Assembly (NCBI RefSeq): GCF_028751195.1
Contig: NZ_CP066784.1
Coordinates: 1,364,001-1,428,000, forward strand
Length of the DNA: 64,000 nt
Source of the DNA: Alicyclobacillus sp. ALC3
Lineage (GTDB): Bacteria; Bacillota; Bacilli; Alicyclobacillales; Alicyclobacillaceae
Direction of reading: 5' to 3'
In this document: one piece after another, positions 26,059 to 35,431 of the stretch
Layout: each line of letters begins with the position of its first letter
Position numbering within the stretch: position 1 is the stretch's first letter
Program-made: the position numbers and the translations under genes
The notes under the pieces: generated by a model
What the model saw: only the letters and a program-made list of their open reading frames with translations
What the model was told of the DNA's origin: nothing
Database searches by the model: none

Positions 26059-28026
26059 ATGAATTTCGTCCTACTTCACGAAGATTCTACATTGGCTCGG
26101 CACATCGAGGACAACTGGAAAAGAACGCACGGGGAAAGTCCAGAACTTCATCTGACTCAGACTGGTTCTCTGGACGACCTCAAAAATTGCCTGCCGAACC
26201 TTGTCGTGTTGGCATCGGACCAGCCGTCAGAATTTGAACAGACGGTACTAGCAAAGTGCAGGCAGTTCAAACTCCGGGTGCTATCGGTGCTCGGCAGAGG
26301 TTCGACAGTGCTGCTTGGTCCGCTCGAGACACCGGGTATCCCAGGCTGTACGACGTGTCTGCAACTGCGCTTTGACAACACCTTCGACCGAAGTTTCATG
26401 AATGCTATTTTCAACCTGCAAGACAGCCCAGTGGACATGCCGCTGGAGATGACTGAAACAGACCTGGTCACGTTGGCGGACATCGCAACCCAAGAGATTG
26501 AGTCTATCCTGTCGGACGCTCCGACGCCTCCAAACTGTCGAGAGAAAGTTGGTGTATACAAGCCACCAGCACCAGTCGAGTGGGTACCCCTCATCCCGAA
26601 CCACGATTGTCCGCGATGTGACCTTATGCCAGCTGACAGTCCCGCTCTCGCCCAATTCGATTTCTCCTCCCATGTGATAAAAAACATGGATACTCTACGA
26701 GTTGGGACAATCGATTGCACGCGCTTGCAAGCGCTGTTCGTACACCCCGACGTAGGCTACATTTCGGCGATAAACGCGTTTGCGAATGAGGGCCGATACG
26801 TACAAGCGAACGCATACATTTGTACCCCCGATGGTGATGACATCGCCGGCTACGGTTCGGGATTGACCTTAGTCGACGCGAAGCAGTCAGCGATTCTTGA
26901 GGCCCTTGAGCGGAGTTGTGGCGTTCAAGCAGTGAACCGTCGACCGGTCGTGTTTCAGAGGTATTGCGAATTAGCTGCTCCCGCAGTCCATCCATCCCAA
27001 TTTGGCTTCCACCTCCCGCAACTGTACAAGTCGTCGCACAGCCTCATACCGTTCGCTGAAGACAGGAGTTATTCATGGATTTGGGCATACTCGACCAAGC
27101 AGCGGCAGCCGCTGCTGATTCCGGAACAGGTCGCCTACTATGGACCAACGGCTGACGAGAAACGGTTCATCATCGAGTCATCGAATGGATGCGCACTCGG
27201 AGGCACAGTGGAAGAGGCAGTCTTGCACGGGTTATTTGAAGTGCTTGAGCGAGATGGTTTTCTAAACATGTGGTATGGGAAGATGCCGGCACCTGAACTG
27301 AAGCTGGACGACACTTGCCCCCGTGAGACATCTGATGTCCTTCATTACCTGTCGGAAGTAGGATTTGAAGTGCGTCTGTTCGACATCTCTCATGACCTGA
27401 GCATTCCTGCGGTCTGTGCCGTGGGTATTAACATGGCGAACGACTATCCGAAAGTTGTCAGCGGGGCAGCGGGCCATTTAAATCACCACCAGGCCGTCTA
27501 CGGGGCGCTGCGCGAGTTAAGTGTTCAAGTGATGAACCTTTTGCAGGCACCAGCAGAAAAACACGAACATGCCGTGCCGATGTTCTTCGATGCCTCCAAA
27601 ATCAAGACCCTTCACGACCACGTTGCCGTCGCCGCACTGCCTGAAGCGTATCCGCGTTGGGACTTCCTCCTCAGGCAGACGAACGCCGCGCAAATTCGCT
27701 CGGTCTCAGAGGCGTACGCAGGCGTAGACATGCTCTACCAAATGAAATCCAGAGACATTCGAGTGGTTCTCAGTGCAGTTCTTGACGATTTACACAGTCG
27801 GGGGTTTGACGTGATTGTGGTCAATCAGAGCAGCCCCGAGGTGTCTCACGGTGGGTTCTATGCAGTAAAGACCCTAATTCCCGGAATGACGCCAATCACG
27901 TTCGGCTACGGCACGCAACGAATTGAGGGACTCACTAGGCTGTTCGAGTTGCCTCATCGGCTAGGGTATTCCTATGGAGTGCTGTCGCCACAAGACCTAA
28001 ACCAAGATTGCCACCCGTTTTCGTAA
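26059..28026 (+). CDS. Second, solitary YcaO-type cyclodehydratase-like protein
   Basis: A 655-aa protein of the same E1-like plus YcaO build as the one at 12097. It has zinc-type pairs C97/C100 (GCTTC) and C184/C187 (CPRC), and the ATP/Mg motifs AILEALERSCG, SNGCALGGTVEEA and FEVLERDGF. It ends in NQDCHPFS, so the proline-rich PxPxP-type C-terminal motif of the first enzyme is missing. The N-terminal 90 residues are unlike those of the first. A GTG 12 bases upstream is possible, but the ATG follows GTGGGGAG. No precursor or dehydrogenase gene is adjacent. It may act on the same precursor from 14 kb away, on an unlinked one, or as a partner subunit. Confidence 0.88.
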   Translation: MNFVLLHEDSTLARHIEDNWKRTHGESPELHLTQTGSLDDLKNCLPNLVVLASDQPSEFEQTVLAKCRQFKLRVLSVLGRGSTVLLGPLETPGIPGCTTCLQLRFDNTFDRSFMNAIFNLQDSPVDMPLEMTETDLVTLADIATQEIESILSDAPTPPNCREKVGVYKPPAPVEWVPLIPNHDCPRCDLMPADSPALAQFDFSSHVIKNMDTLRVGTIDCTRLQALFVHPDVGYISAINAFANEGRYVQANAYICTPDGDDIAGYGSGLTLVDAKQSAILEALERSCGVQAVNRRPVVFQRYCELAAPAVHPSQFGFHLPQLYKSSHSLIPFAEDRSYSWIWAYSTKQRQPLLIPEQVAYYGPTADEKRFIIESSNGCALGGTVEEAVLHGLFEVLERDGFLNMWYGKMPAPELKLDDTCPRETSDVLHYLSEVGFEVRLFDISHDLSIPAVCAVGINMANDYPKVVSGAAGHLNHHQAVYGALRELSVQVMNLLQAPAEKHEHAVPMFFDASKIKTLHDHVAVAALPEAYPRWDFLLRQTNAAQIRSVSEAYAGVDMLYQMKSRDIRVVLSAVLDDLHSRGFDVIVVNQSSPEVSHGGFYAVKTLIPGMTPITFGYGTQRIEGLTRLFELPHRLGYSYGVLSPQDLNQDCHPFS

Positions 28027-28049
28027 GTAGGGTGAAGGCCAAGGCACAT

Positions 28050-28087
28050 CGCAAAGGCGGTAGGGAGACACTCCCACCGCCTTTGCG
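28050..28087. terminator. Very stable hairpin between convergent genes
   Basis: CGCAAAGGCGGT pairs with ACCGCCTTTGCG, and inside it GGGAG pairs with CTCCC, leaving one bulged A and a 3-base loop. No T run follows on either strand. It lies between the solitary YcaO gene and the serine hydrolase gene and probably ends or protects both transcripts. Confidence 0.6.
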
Positions 28088-28126
28088 CGACTCGCTCTTC
28101 GTCGTTTGTCGTCCTACTCTGTTGTA

Positions 28127-29308
28127 TCACAGTTCACTCCAAATAATACGAGAAATCCCTTCGATCGTCGCAATGCCATACCCTTCAGACGGGTTGTTTC
28201 GAGTAAGGACACCCACGACGTAGTTCCTCCCTACTCCATTGATATAGCCTATGCTGTTAATCTCCCACCCCTGCGTTCCAATGGGGAGCCAGCCATTTTT
28301 GAGCGCCACCGTGGAGCCACGGGGTACACCTCCCGACACGCCCCAATCCTCCCAGGACACGACGTGTTCCATTAAATAGAGTCCGTAGTTGCGCTGTGGG
28401 TTGCCTAGCAACTGATTCGGATAGGCGTAATCACGGACAAGGTTGACCTGGTCGAGGGCCGAGGTCTGGGTTAATCCCCAGTATCCGTCTAATCCTGGTG
28501 TGGTCTGGTCCAACCCAGCGGTTCGCAGGAATTGATCAATTCCCCAAGCCCCGCCGGACAAGTTCCACAGTTCTGATGCGTCGTAGTTGTTACTGTCCTC
28601 AATCATTGGGGGCATGAGGGACCTCTCTTCAGGGCTCAAGGAAGTGTGATGAATTTCAGTTTGATGCAGCAGATTCGCCATAATGATTGCCTTCACAATA
28701 CTCGCTGTGTCAAACCGCAAGTTTGGATTGTATAAGTAGGTTTGTCCGTTTTCAGCGTCATAAACGGCAACCGAAACTGTACTCGAACGAGATTTGATGT
28801 AGCTAAGAAATTGCTGACCAAAAATCGGGGTATTCCACAAATCCCAGCGTAATCCGTCCCAGTTGCTGCGAATACCTAGACGGTTTAGGACTTGCATGAT
28901 GTACCAGATTGGCATGTAAGTGGTTGGCTTGTTGGAACTCGGGTCAATGTACGTGATACCTGACACGTGTTGTACGAGTGTACCGTTAATCAAGATGCTC
29001 ATGTCTCCGTGACCCGGGCTTACCCCTTCTAGATTGACGGAAGTCGTGGAAGGCGTCACGAGTTGCAATATGTGCCCATTCCACGAGTTCTTCACCCCCA
29101 CTCGAGCCAGGGCTTCGGTCACATACCAGATGGGCATGTAGGTTGTTCCACCTGCAACGAGACCGTAAGGACTGCTTACCACTTGACCGTCCAAGGCAAC
29201 CAAATCGCGCTGGACAGGGTAAGTCGTCGACGCTTGAGCTGCCGACAAGTAACCGCCTCCTGCAAGAAGGACAACCGCAGTTATCAATGACACGACAGTC
29301 CTTTTCAC
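28127..29308 (-). CDS. Secreted class A beta-lactamase-like serine hydrolase with duplicated N-terminal repeats
   Basis: A 393-aa exported protein with signal peptide MKRTVVSLITAVVLLAGGGY. Two repeats, TYMPIWYVTEALARVGVKNS and TYMPIWYIMQVLNRLGIRSN, each followed by W-x-G, occupy about 50-160; they resemble the copper-amine-oxidase-N/stalk modules common in Bacilli. The hydrolase domain (about 175-393) has the nucleophile motif SIVK, an SNN motif in DSNNYDA where SDN is usual, and KNG where KTG is usual. Hence it belongs to the class A beta-lactamase/penicillin-binding fold, but lactamase activity is uncertain; a cell-wall or ester hydrolase is possible. Single gene, convergent with YcaO and divergent from the MFS gene. 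Confidence 0.82.
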   Translation of the reverse strand: MKRTVVSLITAVVLLAGGGYLSAAQASTTYPVQRDLVALDGQVVSSPYGLVAGGTTYMPIWYVTEALARVGVKNSWNGHILQLVTPSTTSVNLEGVSPGHGDMSILINGTLVQHVSGITYIDPSSNKPTTYMPIWYIMQVLNRLGIRSNWDGLRWDLWNTPIFGQQFLSYIKSRSSTVSVAVYDAENGQTYLYNPNLRFDTASIVKAIIMANLLHQTEIHHTSLSPEERSLMPPMIEDSNNYDASELWNLSGGAWGIDQFLRTAGLDQTTPGLDGYWGLTQTSALDQVNLVRDYAYPNQLLGNPQRNYGLYLMEHVVSWEDWGVSGGVPRGSTVALKNGWLPIGTQGWEINSIGYINGVGRNYVVGVLTRNNPSEGYGIATIEGISRIIWSEL

Positions 29309-29503
29309 AATTTCACCCCCCGCAAATTTGCGTCAAGAAATGATATGCAACGCGGGGTGAAACACTGTACCTGACGGAAGCAAAATCTTATAAAGTATTC
29401 GACGATTGCCCGCTTCTGTGATACATGTTTAGTGAGGACAAATTCTTCGATTGACAGCGGTACTGCAATGCATTTGTAGAACAACTTGAGGAGGAGTGCG
29501 TTT

Positions 29504-30838
29504 GTGGAAAGACTGGACATGGAGCAACTCGGCGAGGCGCGCTGGACCCGAAAGACAACCTGGATGTTTATTTCCTTTGTACTGGGACTAGCGCTCGAAT
29601 CGTACGTCTTTTCGCTCAGCTCAATCGCGATCTACTGGGTCACCATGCCCAAGTCCTTGGGCGAACTGCTACTCGCCTGGGCTCCCATTTGGCTCATCAT
29701 CGGCATCATGCTAGCAGGTCCATTCTCTGATCGGTACGGTCGCAAAGTCACTTTATACACAACCCTGGTTTTGTACGTAATCGGCGGCATCATTCTGTTC
29801 TTCAGCTTCAACTTTGTCGTCATCCTCGTTTCTCTGTCTCTCATGTTGATCGCTGGCGGCGGTGAGATGAACTCAATTATGGTCGCCAGCCACGAGCTGA
29901 TGCCGAGAAGACACCGCGGTAAGGCGACGATGATGATCATCAACGGCATCAATTTGGGCGGAGTGGTGTTGGCCATTCTAGCGATAACCACCTCTGCACT
30001 GAGCAACAAGGCAGTTATCAGCACCCAGCGTGATGTCGTAGCGGTGGCAGTGCTGATCGTGGTCGCGATTCTGTTTGCAACCCGCGTGAGCATGCCGGAG
30101 TCGTTCCTGTGGCTTCATAAGCGAGGTCGCGATGCCGATCTCAAGAAGGTGGTCGCGTCGTACTTTGGTTCGCAAGTCGCCGCTTCTGCCGTCATCGCCG
30201 AGACGGAAGCGTCCTCTAAATCCGCGGTGCCTGCAGGACCGAAACCAAGCTTAGGATATACCACCTTCACGATGGTCGTGATGGTGCTCGTCGCAGCGGC
30301 AAACACGATTGGATTTGGCCTGATGGCCTACGCGCTGGCGTACGCTTTCTTCCCACACCTACAACCAACCATCCTGGCTGTCTTCGAAGGCGCCGGCTTC
30401 GTAGTCGGATTCTTTGGGCTCATCGCCGACAGGGTATCGCGAAAAAAGTTTCTGTTTTGGAGCTTCCTCGGCACTTTCGTGATGACAGTCATCGTGGGAC
30501 TGACCACGAAAGCGTGGCAACACAACATGGCGTTGTTCTGGGTCCTCCTCATTGTCCTAGCCGGTGTGAACTCGCTTTGCTATTTGACCGAAGACACCGT
30601 GAAAGCCGAAGTCTGGCCGACTTTACACCGCGGTACTCTGACCGCGGTCGCCCGATTCATCTCCATTGGGCTCTACATTCCGACCATTTACATCACGGCG
30701 AATATGTCAACGACGCACTATGTTCTGTTTAACGCGGGCGTTTGGCTAATTGGCACGCTGGCATCCGCCGCTTGGCTCATTTGGGGTCGCGAGACGGGAC
30801 GCGGACTCAGCATACAGGCCGCATCTGGCGAAGTTTGA
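29504..30838 (+). CDS. MFS transporter, sugar-porter-like
   Basis: A 444-aa membrane protein with about 12 segments. Motif A appears as AGPFSDRYGRKVTLY, RRHRGKATMMI follows the fourth segment, and MPESFLWLHKRG after the sixth is the PESP-type motif of sugar porters. The frame begins at a TTG inside the ribosome site; GAGGAGG at 29488-29494 points to the GTG at 29504. The substrate may be a sugar, polyol or organic acid. It ends about 60 bp before the 3' end of the group II intron. Confidence 0.85.
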   Translation: MERLDMEQLGEARWTRKTTWMFISFVLGLALESYVFSLSSIAIYWVTMPKSLGELLLAWAPIWLIIGIMLAGPFSDRYGRKVTLYTTLVLYVIGGIILFFSFNFVVILVSLSLMLIAGGGEMNSIMVASHELMPRRHRGKATMMIINGINLGGVVLAILAITTSALSNKAVISTQRDVVAVAVLIVVAILFATRVSMPESFLWLHKRGRDADLKKVVASYFGSQVAASAVIAETEASSKSAVPAGPKPSLGYTTFTMVVMVLVAAANTIGFGLMAYALAYAFFPHLQPTILAVFEGAGFVVGFFGLIADRVSRKKFLFWSFLGTFVMTVIVGLTTKAWQHNMALFWVLLIVLAGVNSLCYLTEDTVKAEVWPTLHRGTLTAVARFISIGLYIPTIYITANMSTTHYVLFNAGVWLIGTLASAAWLIWGRETGRGLSIQAASGEV

Positions 30839-30964
30839 GACCACCTATCCACTTCAGCAAGGTTCGGGTAGGCAAACGCTGACATGTTCCATTCATCGAG
30901 TAGGAGGGGGCGCCTAGCCCCCGACCTCTCACACCACCGTACATGCGGGTCCGCATACGGCGGT

Positions 30965-31981
30965 TCATGAAACACCACGAAGTTGTAAATACCTCTCCTG
31001 AAGACTCCTCAGACCTAGCGCTTCAAAGTACGCCTTGTTCATGGCCTGGTTCAGGTTCTTCGCCATCAGCCATGGTCCGCGGCGCGAGTTCGCCATCATG
31101 TGGACTACCCATTCTGGCTGTCCGAGTGCGCGGAGCTTCGTATAGCGGGTCTTTATCCGCTTCCACTGCTTCCAAATGCACATCCTCAGCCTTCTGCGTA
31201 TCCACTCGTCAAATCGGTCGCAATGTTGCTTCATCTGTGCAAGTCGAAAGTACGCAACCCAGCCCATCATGTAGGTGTTGAGTCGTCGGATTCGCTCGGA
31301 CAGCGACATGCTCCGTGTTCGACTTGTTATCTGGCGCACCCTGTCCTTGAATCGCTCGATGGACTTCTCGGCCAGTCGAATCGGAGCCTGCTCCCCATAG
31401 AGAAAGCTGAACCCAAGAAACTTTCGTTTCTGTGGTCGGTCTACGGCACTCTTCTCTCGATTCACCTTGAGTTTCAGTCCTTCTTCCAGGTACTTCGTCA
31501 GTGAGGCCATTACTCGCTCCCCGGCTCTGCGCGACTTCACGTAAACATTGCAGTCGTCCGCGTAGCGGACGAACTTATGTCCGCGTTTCGTGAGTTCTCG
31601 GTCGAAGTCGTCCAGCAGGATGTTCGCCAAAAGCGGGCTGAGTGGCCCACCTTGCGGTGTGCCTTCCTCGTTCCTTACCACGACTCCGTTCTCCAGTACA
31701 CCTGCGTTCAGGTACGCGCGAATCAGCCTGAGAACTCGCTTGTCCTTCACCTTTCGTGCCACACGTGCCATAAGCATGTCGTGGTTGACGCGGTCAAAGA
31801 ACGCGGCCAAGTCCATATCGACCGTCCATGCGTACCCTTCTCGGATGTACTCCTGTGCTTTGAGCACCGCGTCCTGGGCTCTGTGGCCCGGACGAAATCC
31901 AAAGCTACTCGGTGAGAACGTTGGGTCGAAGATTGGGTTAAGCACCTGGAGAAGTGCTTGCTGGATGAGTCGATCGACCAC
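30965..31981 (-). pseudogene. Group II intron reverse transcriptase/maturase, 3' half
   Basis: This part begins VVDRLIQQALLQVLNPIF and carries the reverse transcriptase catalytic box YADD in KFVRYADDCNVYV, GTPQGGPLSPLLANILLDD, and the maturase/thumb region ending LQERYLQLRGVS, with no endonuclease domain. The open frame extends to an ATG at 32008 inside the inserted element, so a truncated protein could be made, but it would lack the first RT blocks. Disrupted, not decayed: no other stops or frameshifts are seen. Confidence 0.9.
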
Positions 31982-32319
31982 GGCCGGGACGGTCAGCGCA
32001 AAATGCACTTCAGCTCAATCCCCTTTCGGCATCTGTAACTATTACCCATCCATTTCATCCTCTCCACGGGCAGACCTTTGCCCTGCTTAAAGTGAAGCAC
32101 GTAAATGGGACTGCTCTGTGCTCTCTTCAAACGGATTCCACTGTCCTCTGCGTTCCAGAGTCCTGGACGGATTGGTGTCGCGTCGACTCCCAACCGGTCA
32201 CCCCATTTAACGCACTGGACTTGAAGGAATTAGCCGAACTCCTTCAAAGCCTAGATGATTCCTCGATCTCAGCAACGAATTTAATTGACAATTGAAAATC
32301 AAGGAGGTAATTTCTTATT
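31982..32319 (+). other. Left noncoding end of the recombinase element
   Basis: This 338-bp stretch should hold half of the recombination site and the promoter of the first gene. I see a run of direct GGCAGAC-like and CTTCAAA words but no clear -35/-10 pair, and no gene. Confidence 0.4.
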
Positions 32320-32682
32320 ATGAATACTACTGATAAGAACGAGGCACCTAGAAGATTCAAATCTGTTCCTTTGCAAGACATCAAACAGCGGAAAGGGCAG
32401 CTGTTAAAGGCGCTGCCGCCAATGGACCAGATTCTGCGCGGATCCCTTATCACTCGACACGTAAAGTGTGGCAAGCCAACCTGTCACTGCGCGACTGGCG
32501 TTGGTCATACAAGCTTATACCTGTCGTCTTTTTATCATGGTAAAACGCAAATGGATTACGTTCCTGCAGCCTGGGAGCAACGGGTCCGAGCTGGGCTCGA
32601 AAATTATGAGGTCGCACAGGACATTCTCTCGGAACTGACTGAGCTCAATCTAGAACTGCTTCGACGCCGAGATAACGAATAG
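32320..32682 (+). CDS. DUF6788-like zinc-motif protein of the recombinase element
   Basis: A 120-aa basic protein with the motif KCGKPTCHCATG at about 50-61, followed by HTSLYLSSFYHGK, matching the small family DUF6788 whose members often sit beside recombinases and transposases. Three cysteines and nearby histidines suggest zinc or nucleic acid binding. AAGGAGG at 32302-32308 is ideally placed. First gene of the element, 152 bp ahead of the recombinase. Perhaps an accessory DNA-binding or directionality factor; role unknown. Confidence 0.8.
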   Translation: MNTTDKNEAPRRFKSVPLQDIKQRKGQLLKALPPMDQILRGSLITRHVKCGKPTCHCATGVGHTSLYLSSFYHGKTQMDYVPAAWEQRVRAGLENYEVAQDILSELTELNLELLRRRDNE

Positions 32683-32834
32683 TTCGTCGGCCTCGTCGGA
32701 GGGGATGTTCGTGTCTAGTTCGGCATTAGCCGCATTGGTCGGAGATGACGCGCAAAGCTTGGACGAGCTCATCACGGTCGTAGCTGGGATGGTGCGTTCG
32801 TGCCTTGCGGCAATGCATGGGGAGGAACAAATTC

Positions 32835-34877
32835 ATGACGACAGCACCGTCGAAGGTTCACCCAGAGCACCTGAACAGACCAGCAATTGTGTACATCCGT
32901 CAATCGAGCCTAGCCCAGGTCCGGTTTCACCGGGAGAGCACGGAACGCCAATACGCTCTGCGGGAGAAGGCCATCGATCTGGGATGGGCTCCGGAACAGA
33001 TTCAGGTCATCGACGAGGACCTCGGGATTTCAGGGTCTGGCCGTTCGCAGCGTTTGGGCTTCCAGAACCTCGTGGCTCAAGTATCACTTGGCGAAGTTGG
33101 TGCAATCTTGGGTCTGGAGATTTCGCGCTTGGCGCGTTCTTCAGCGGATCTGCTGCGCCTTCTCGAGCTATGTGGCCTGTTCAACACCATCGTAGTGGAT
33201 GAAGACGGCATCTACGATTTGCGAGATTTCAATGACCGATTAATTCTTGGTTTCAAAGGAACCATGAGCGAGGCAGAATTGCATTTCTTACGCGCTCGGT
33301 TAATTGGCGGCAAAAAGAACAAAGCAAAAAAGGGCGAACTCCGTTTTCCACTACCCGTTGGCTATGTGTATGACGCCAACGGACAGACAGTGTTGGACCC
33401 TGACGAAGAGGTTCAAACAGCCATTCACAATGTTTTTCGTGCATTTCGTACGACAGGTAGCGCCTACGGTGTGGTTCAGTTCTTTGCCCAAAACGGCCTT
33501 CGGTTTCCAAAACGGGCCTACGGTGGTGCGTGGGCCGGACAACTCGTTTGGGGAACACTCAACCACAGCCGAGTTCTAGGGGTACTGTACAATCCCGCGT
33601 ACACTGGCGCATACGTTTTTGGTCGATATCGCGACCAAAAACGTGTGAATCCTCAAGGGCTGTTTATTCATCATACGGTGCGGCTCCCTCGCGAGCAGTG
33701 GGAGGTGTTCATTCCGGACCATCACCCGGGATACGTCACATGGGAGGAATACGAAAGGAATCTCAAGCAACTACACTCGAATCGTACCAACCTCGAGAAA
33801 AGTGGCCCCGCACGAGAAGGTACAGCCTTGCTTCAAGGGCTCGTAATATGCGGGAAGTGTGGTCGGCGCATGAGTGTACGCTACACTGGTAACGGTGGGA
33901 TTTCTCCGCACTACGAATGCAAAGGACGGTGGGAACATGGGCACCGAGCCACATGCACGACAGTGCCGGCTCCGAGCATCGACCAGGCCATCTCAGAGCG
34001 CCTGCTGCAGGTAATACAACCAGCCGAATTAGAGCTTGCCCTACAGGTAATGGACAAACTGCTTCACGAAGAAGATGATGCAGATAAGGGCTGGAAATTA
34101 TCACTAGAGCGGGCGCGGTACGAGGCAGATCGAGCCGAGAGACAATACCAGCAGGTCGAGCCAGAAAACCGTCTGGTAGTGCGCAGCCTTGAGGCACGAT
34201 GGAATGAAAAGCTTACCGAATTGGCGCAGCTTCAAGAGCAGTACACCCAGTATGTGGAGCGCCGCAGTTGGCGGCCTACCGAACACGATAAGGTGGCAAT
34301 TCTGAGCCTTGCGAAGGAGCTACCTCGAATCTGGTCCAAGCCATCCACTACATTCAAGGACCGAAAACGAATCCTTCGTTTAATGATTGAAGACGTCACC
34401 ATATTCGCTGAACCGAGGAACCCAGCTGTTCGGCTTGGCTTGCGATGGCGCAATCAACATTGCGAAGAGCTCTGGGCTTGTAAGCCGTTACCGCAACATA
34501 TGGTGGTCAAACATTCACCTGAAACCGTTGAGGTCGTCCGCAGGCTCTCCGAAACGATGATCGACCAGCAGATCGCAAAACAGCTAAATGAATCAGGCAT
34601 GCGCACACCAGACGGCAGAATGTTCACGATTGACTCGATCAAGTGGATTCGCTACATACACAAGATACCTGGATACACTTCACGGCGTCATGGGCTATCC
34701 GTCAAAGAAGTTGCTGAGCGCCTTAGAATTGCTCCGGGGGTCGTCTACTACTGGCTCAATCGTGGAATTCTTAGTGCGACAAAAGCTGCTCCCGGGTATC
34801 CTTGGGAAATTCACTTGAATGAGCAGAAAGAACTTGAACTGCGGGAACGAATCCAGAAGTCAGGCCATTTGAATTAG
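32835..34877 (+). CDS. Large serine recombinase (resolvase/invertase family)
   Basis: A 680-aa site-specific recombinase. The catalytic domain starts RPAIVYIRQSS with nucleophile Ser24, followed by SLGEVGAILGLEISRLARSS, containing the conserved arginines. A recombinase domain spans about 190-300 (FPLPVGYVYDANGQTVLDPD). A zinc ribbon follows (VICGKCGRRM, HYECKG), then a coiled-coil stretch (about 410-480). The C-terminus carries an extra MerR-like helix-turn-helix (LSVKEVAERLRIAPGVVYYW). The ATG at 32835 with GGGAGGAAC upstream is preferred over an in-frame codon at 32805. It would integrate and excise the element through its CAC core. Confidence 0.93.
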   Translation: MTTAPSKVHPEHLNRPAIVYIRQSSLAQVRFHRESTERQYALREKAIDLGWAPEQIQVIDEDLGISGSGRSQRLGFQNLVAQVSLGEVGAILGLEISRLARSSADLLRLLELCGLFNTIVVDEDGIYDLRDFNDRLILGFKGTMSEAELHFLRARLIGGKKNKAKKGELRFPLPVGYVYDANGQTVLDPDEEVQTAIHNVFRAFRTTGSAYGVVQFFAQNGLRFPKRAYGGAWAGQLVWGTLNHSRVLGVLYNPAYTGAYVFGRYRDQKRVNPQGLFIHHTVRLPREQWEVFIPDHHPGYVTWEEYERNLKQLHSNRTNLEKSGPAREGTALLQGLVICGKCGRRMSVRYTGNGGISPHYECKGRWEHGHRATCTTVPAPSIDQAISERLLQVIQPAELELALQVMDKLLHEEDDADKGWKLSLERARYEADRAERQYQQVEPENRLVVRSLEARWNEKLTELAQLQEQYTQYVERRSWRPTEHDKVAILSLAKELPRIWSKPSTTFKDRKRILRLMIEDVTIFAEPRNPAVRLGLRWRNQHCEELWACKPLPQHMVVKHSPETVEVVRRLSETMIDQQIAKQLNESGMRTPDGRMFTIDSIKWIRYIHKIPGYTSRRHGLSVKEVAERLRIAPGVVYYWLNRGILSATKAAPGYPWEIHLNEQKELELRERIQKSGHLN

Positions 34878-34948
34878 CTAGTTTAGCACCAACAGTGTTG
34901 CTAGCTCTCCAATTCCAAAACCTTATTGGGAGGCGTGCAGTATGAATT

Positions 34949-35431
34949 CACCGTCGGAATCCCCAACTTCCTCTGCCCGCCTCCGGGTTTCGGAATCTCG
35001 ACCCGCCTGACAGGTTGAGGCTTGTAGGTTCCCATGAACAGCTGCTGACGAATGTCAGCCCAGTGCGTCTGGACGTACGACCGTAGTTGTTCTACCGTTA
35101 CTCCGTCCACGCCCGGCGCTCCCTTGTTCGACTCGACTCGGTACAAGGCCCGCAGCATGTTCTCTCGCTGCAACGCCTCTTCCAGCAAGGTGGTACCGTC
35201 TTCGCAGGATGGGGTCTGTCCTTGTGCCGACGACGAACTCGGCCCTCGCTCTCCAGCCTCTCGCGGCTTCACCGCTACCTTCTGGACGGAGGCCCCTTGC
35301 GGGGTATTCTGCTGTCTTTGCTCGTCGTACGAACGCATCCAGTCCATCCTCGTTTCATGTTCGGCCCTTCCACCGTCAAGCGCTTGTCGGTGTACTATGG
35401 CCTCTGCTGACTCCTGCCCGTTCAGCGCCAC
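34949..35431 (-). pseudogene. Group II intron reverse transcriptase/maturase, 5' half
   Basis: Codons 1-161 of the intron-encoded protein, ending KPGGGQRKLGIPTV. It contains the RT-0/RT-1 region (ALYRVESNKGAPGVDGVTVE). The true start may be ATG at 35347 (MDWMRSYDEQ) rather than 35431. After Val161 the frame runs 15 codons into the inserted element and stops. Joining codon 161 to the other half at 31978 restores the family sequence in frame, giving about 498 aa. Confidence 0.9.

Larger units (their letters stand above)
31979..34951 (+). mobile_element. Large serine recombinase element inserted in the intron maturase gene
   Basis: About 2,970 bp, bounded by CAC at 31979-31981 and CAC at 34949-34951. 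Removing one copy joins GATCGAC-CAC-CGTCGGAATC and restores the maturase frame exactly (GIPTV joined to VDRL), which defines the ends. The short common sequence with no long direct repeats fits serine recombinase crossover. Contents: a DUF6788-like gene, a small uncertain frame, and a 680-aa serine recombinase, all on the plus strand. No cargo gene is seen, so it looks like a minimal self-mobile unit. Confidence 0.85.

Noticed and set aside
34878..34948. Hairpin AGCTAG/CTAGCT as a long inverted terminal repeat of the recombinase element
   Set aside because: No matching sequence exists at the left end; more likely a terminator-like fold after the recombinase gene.
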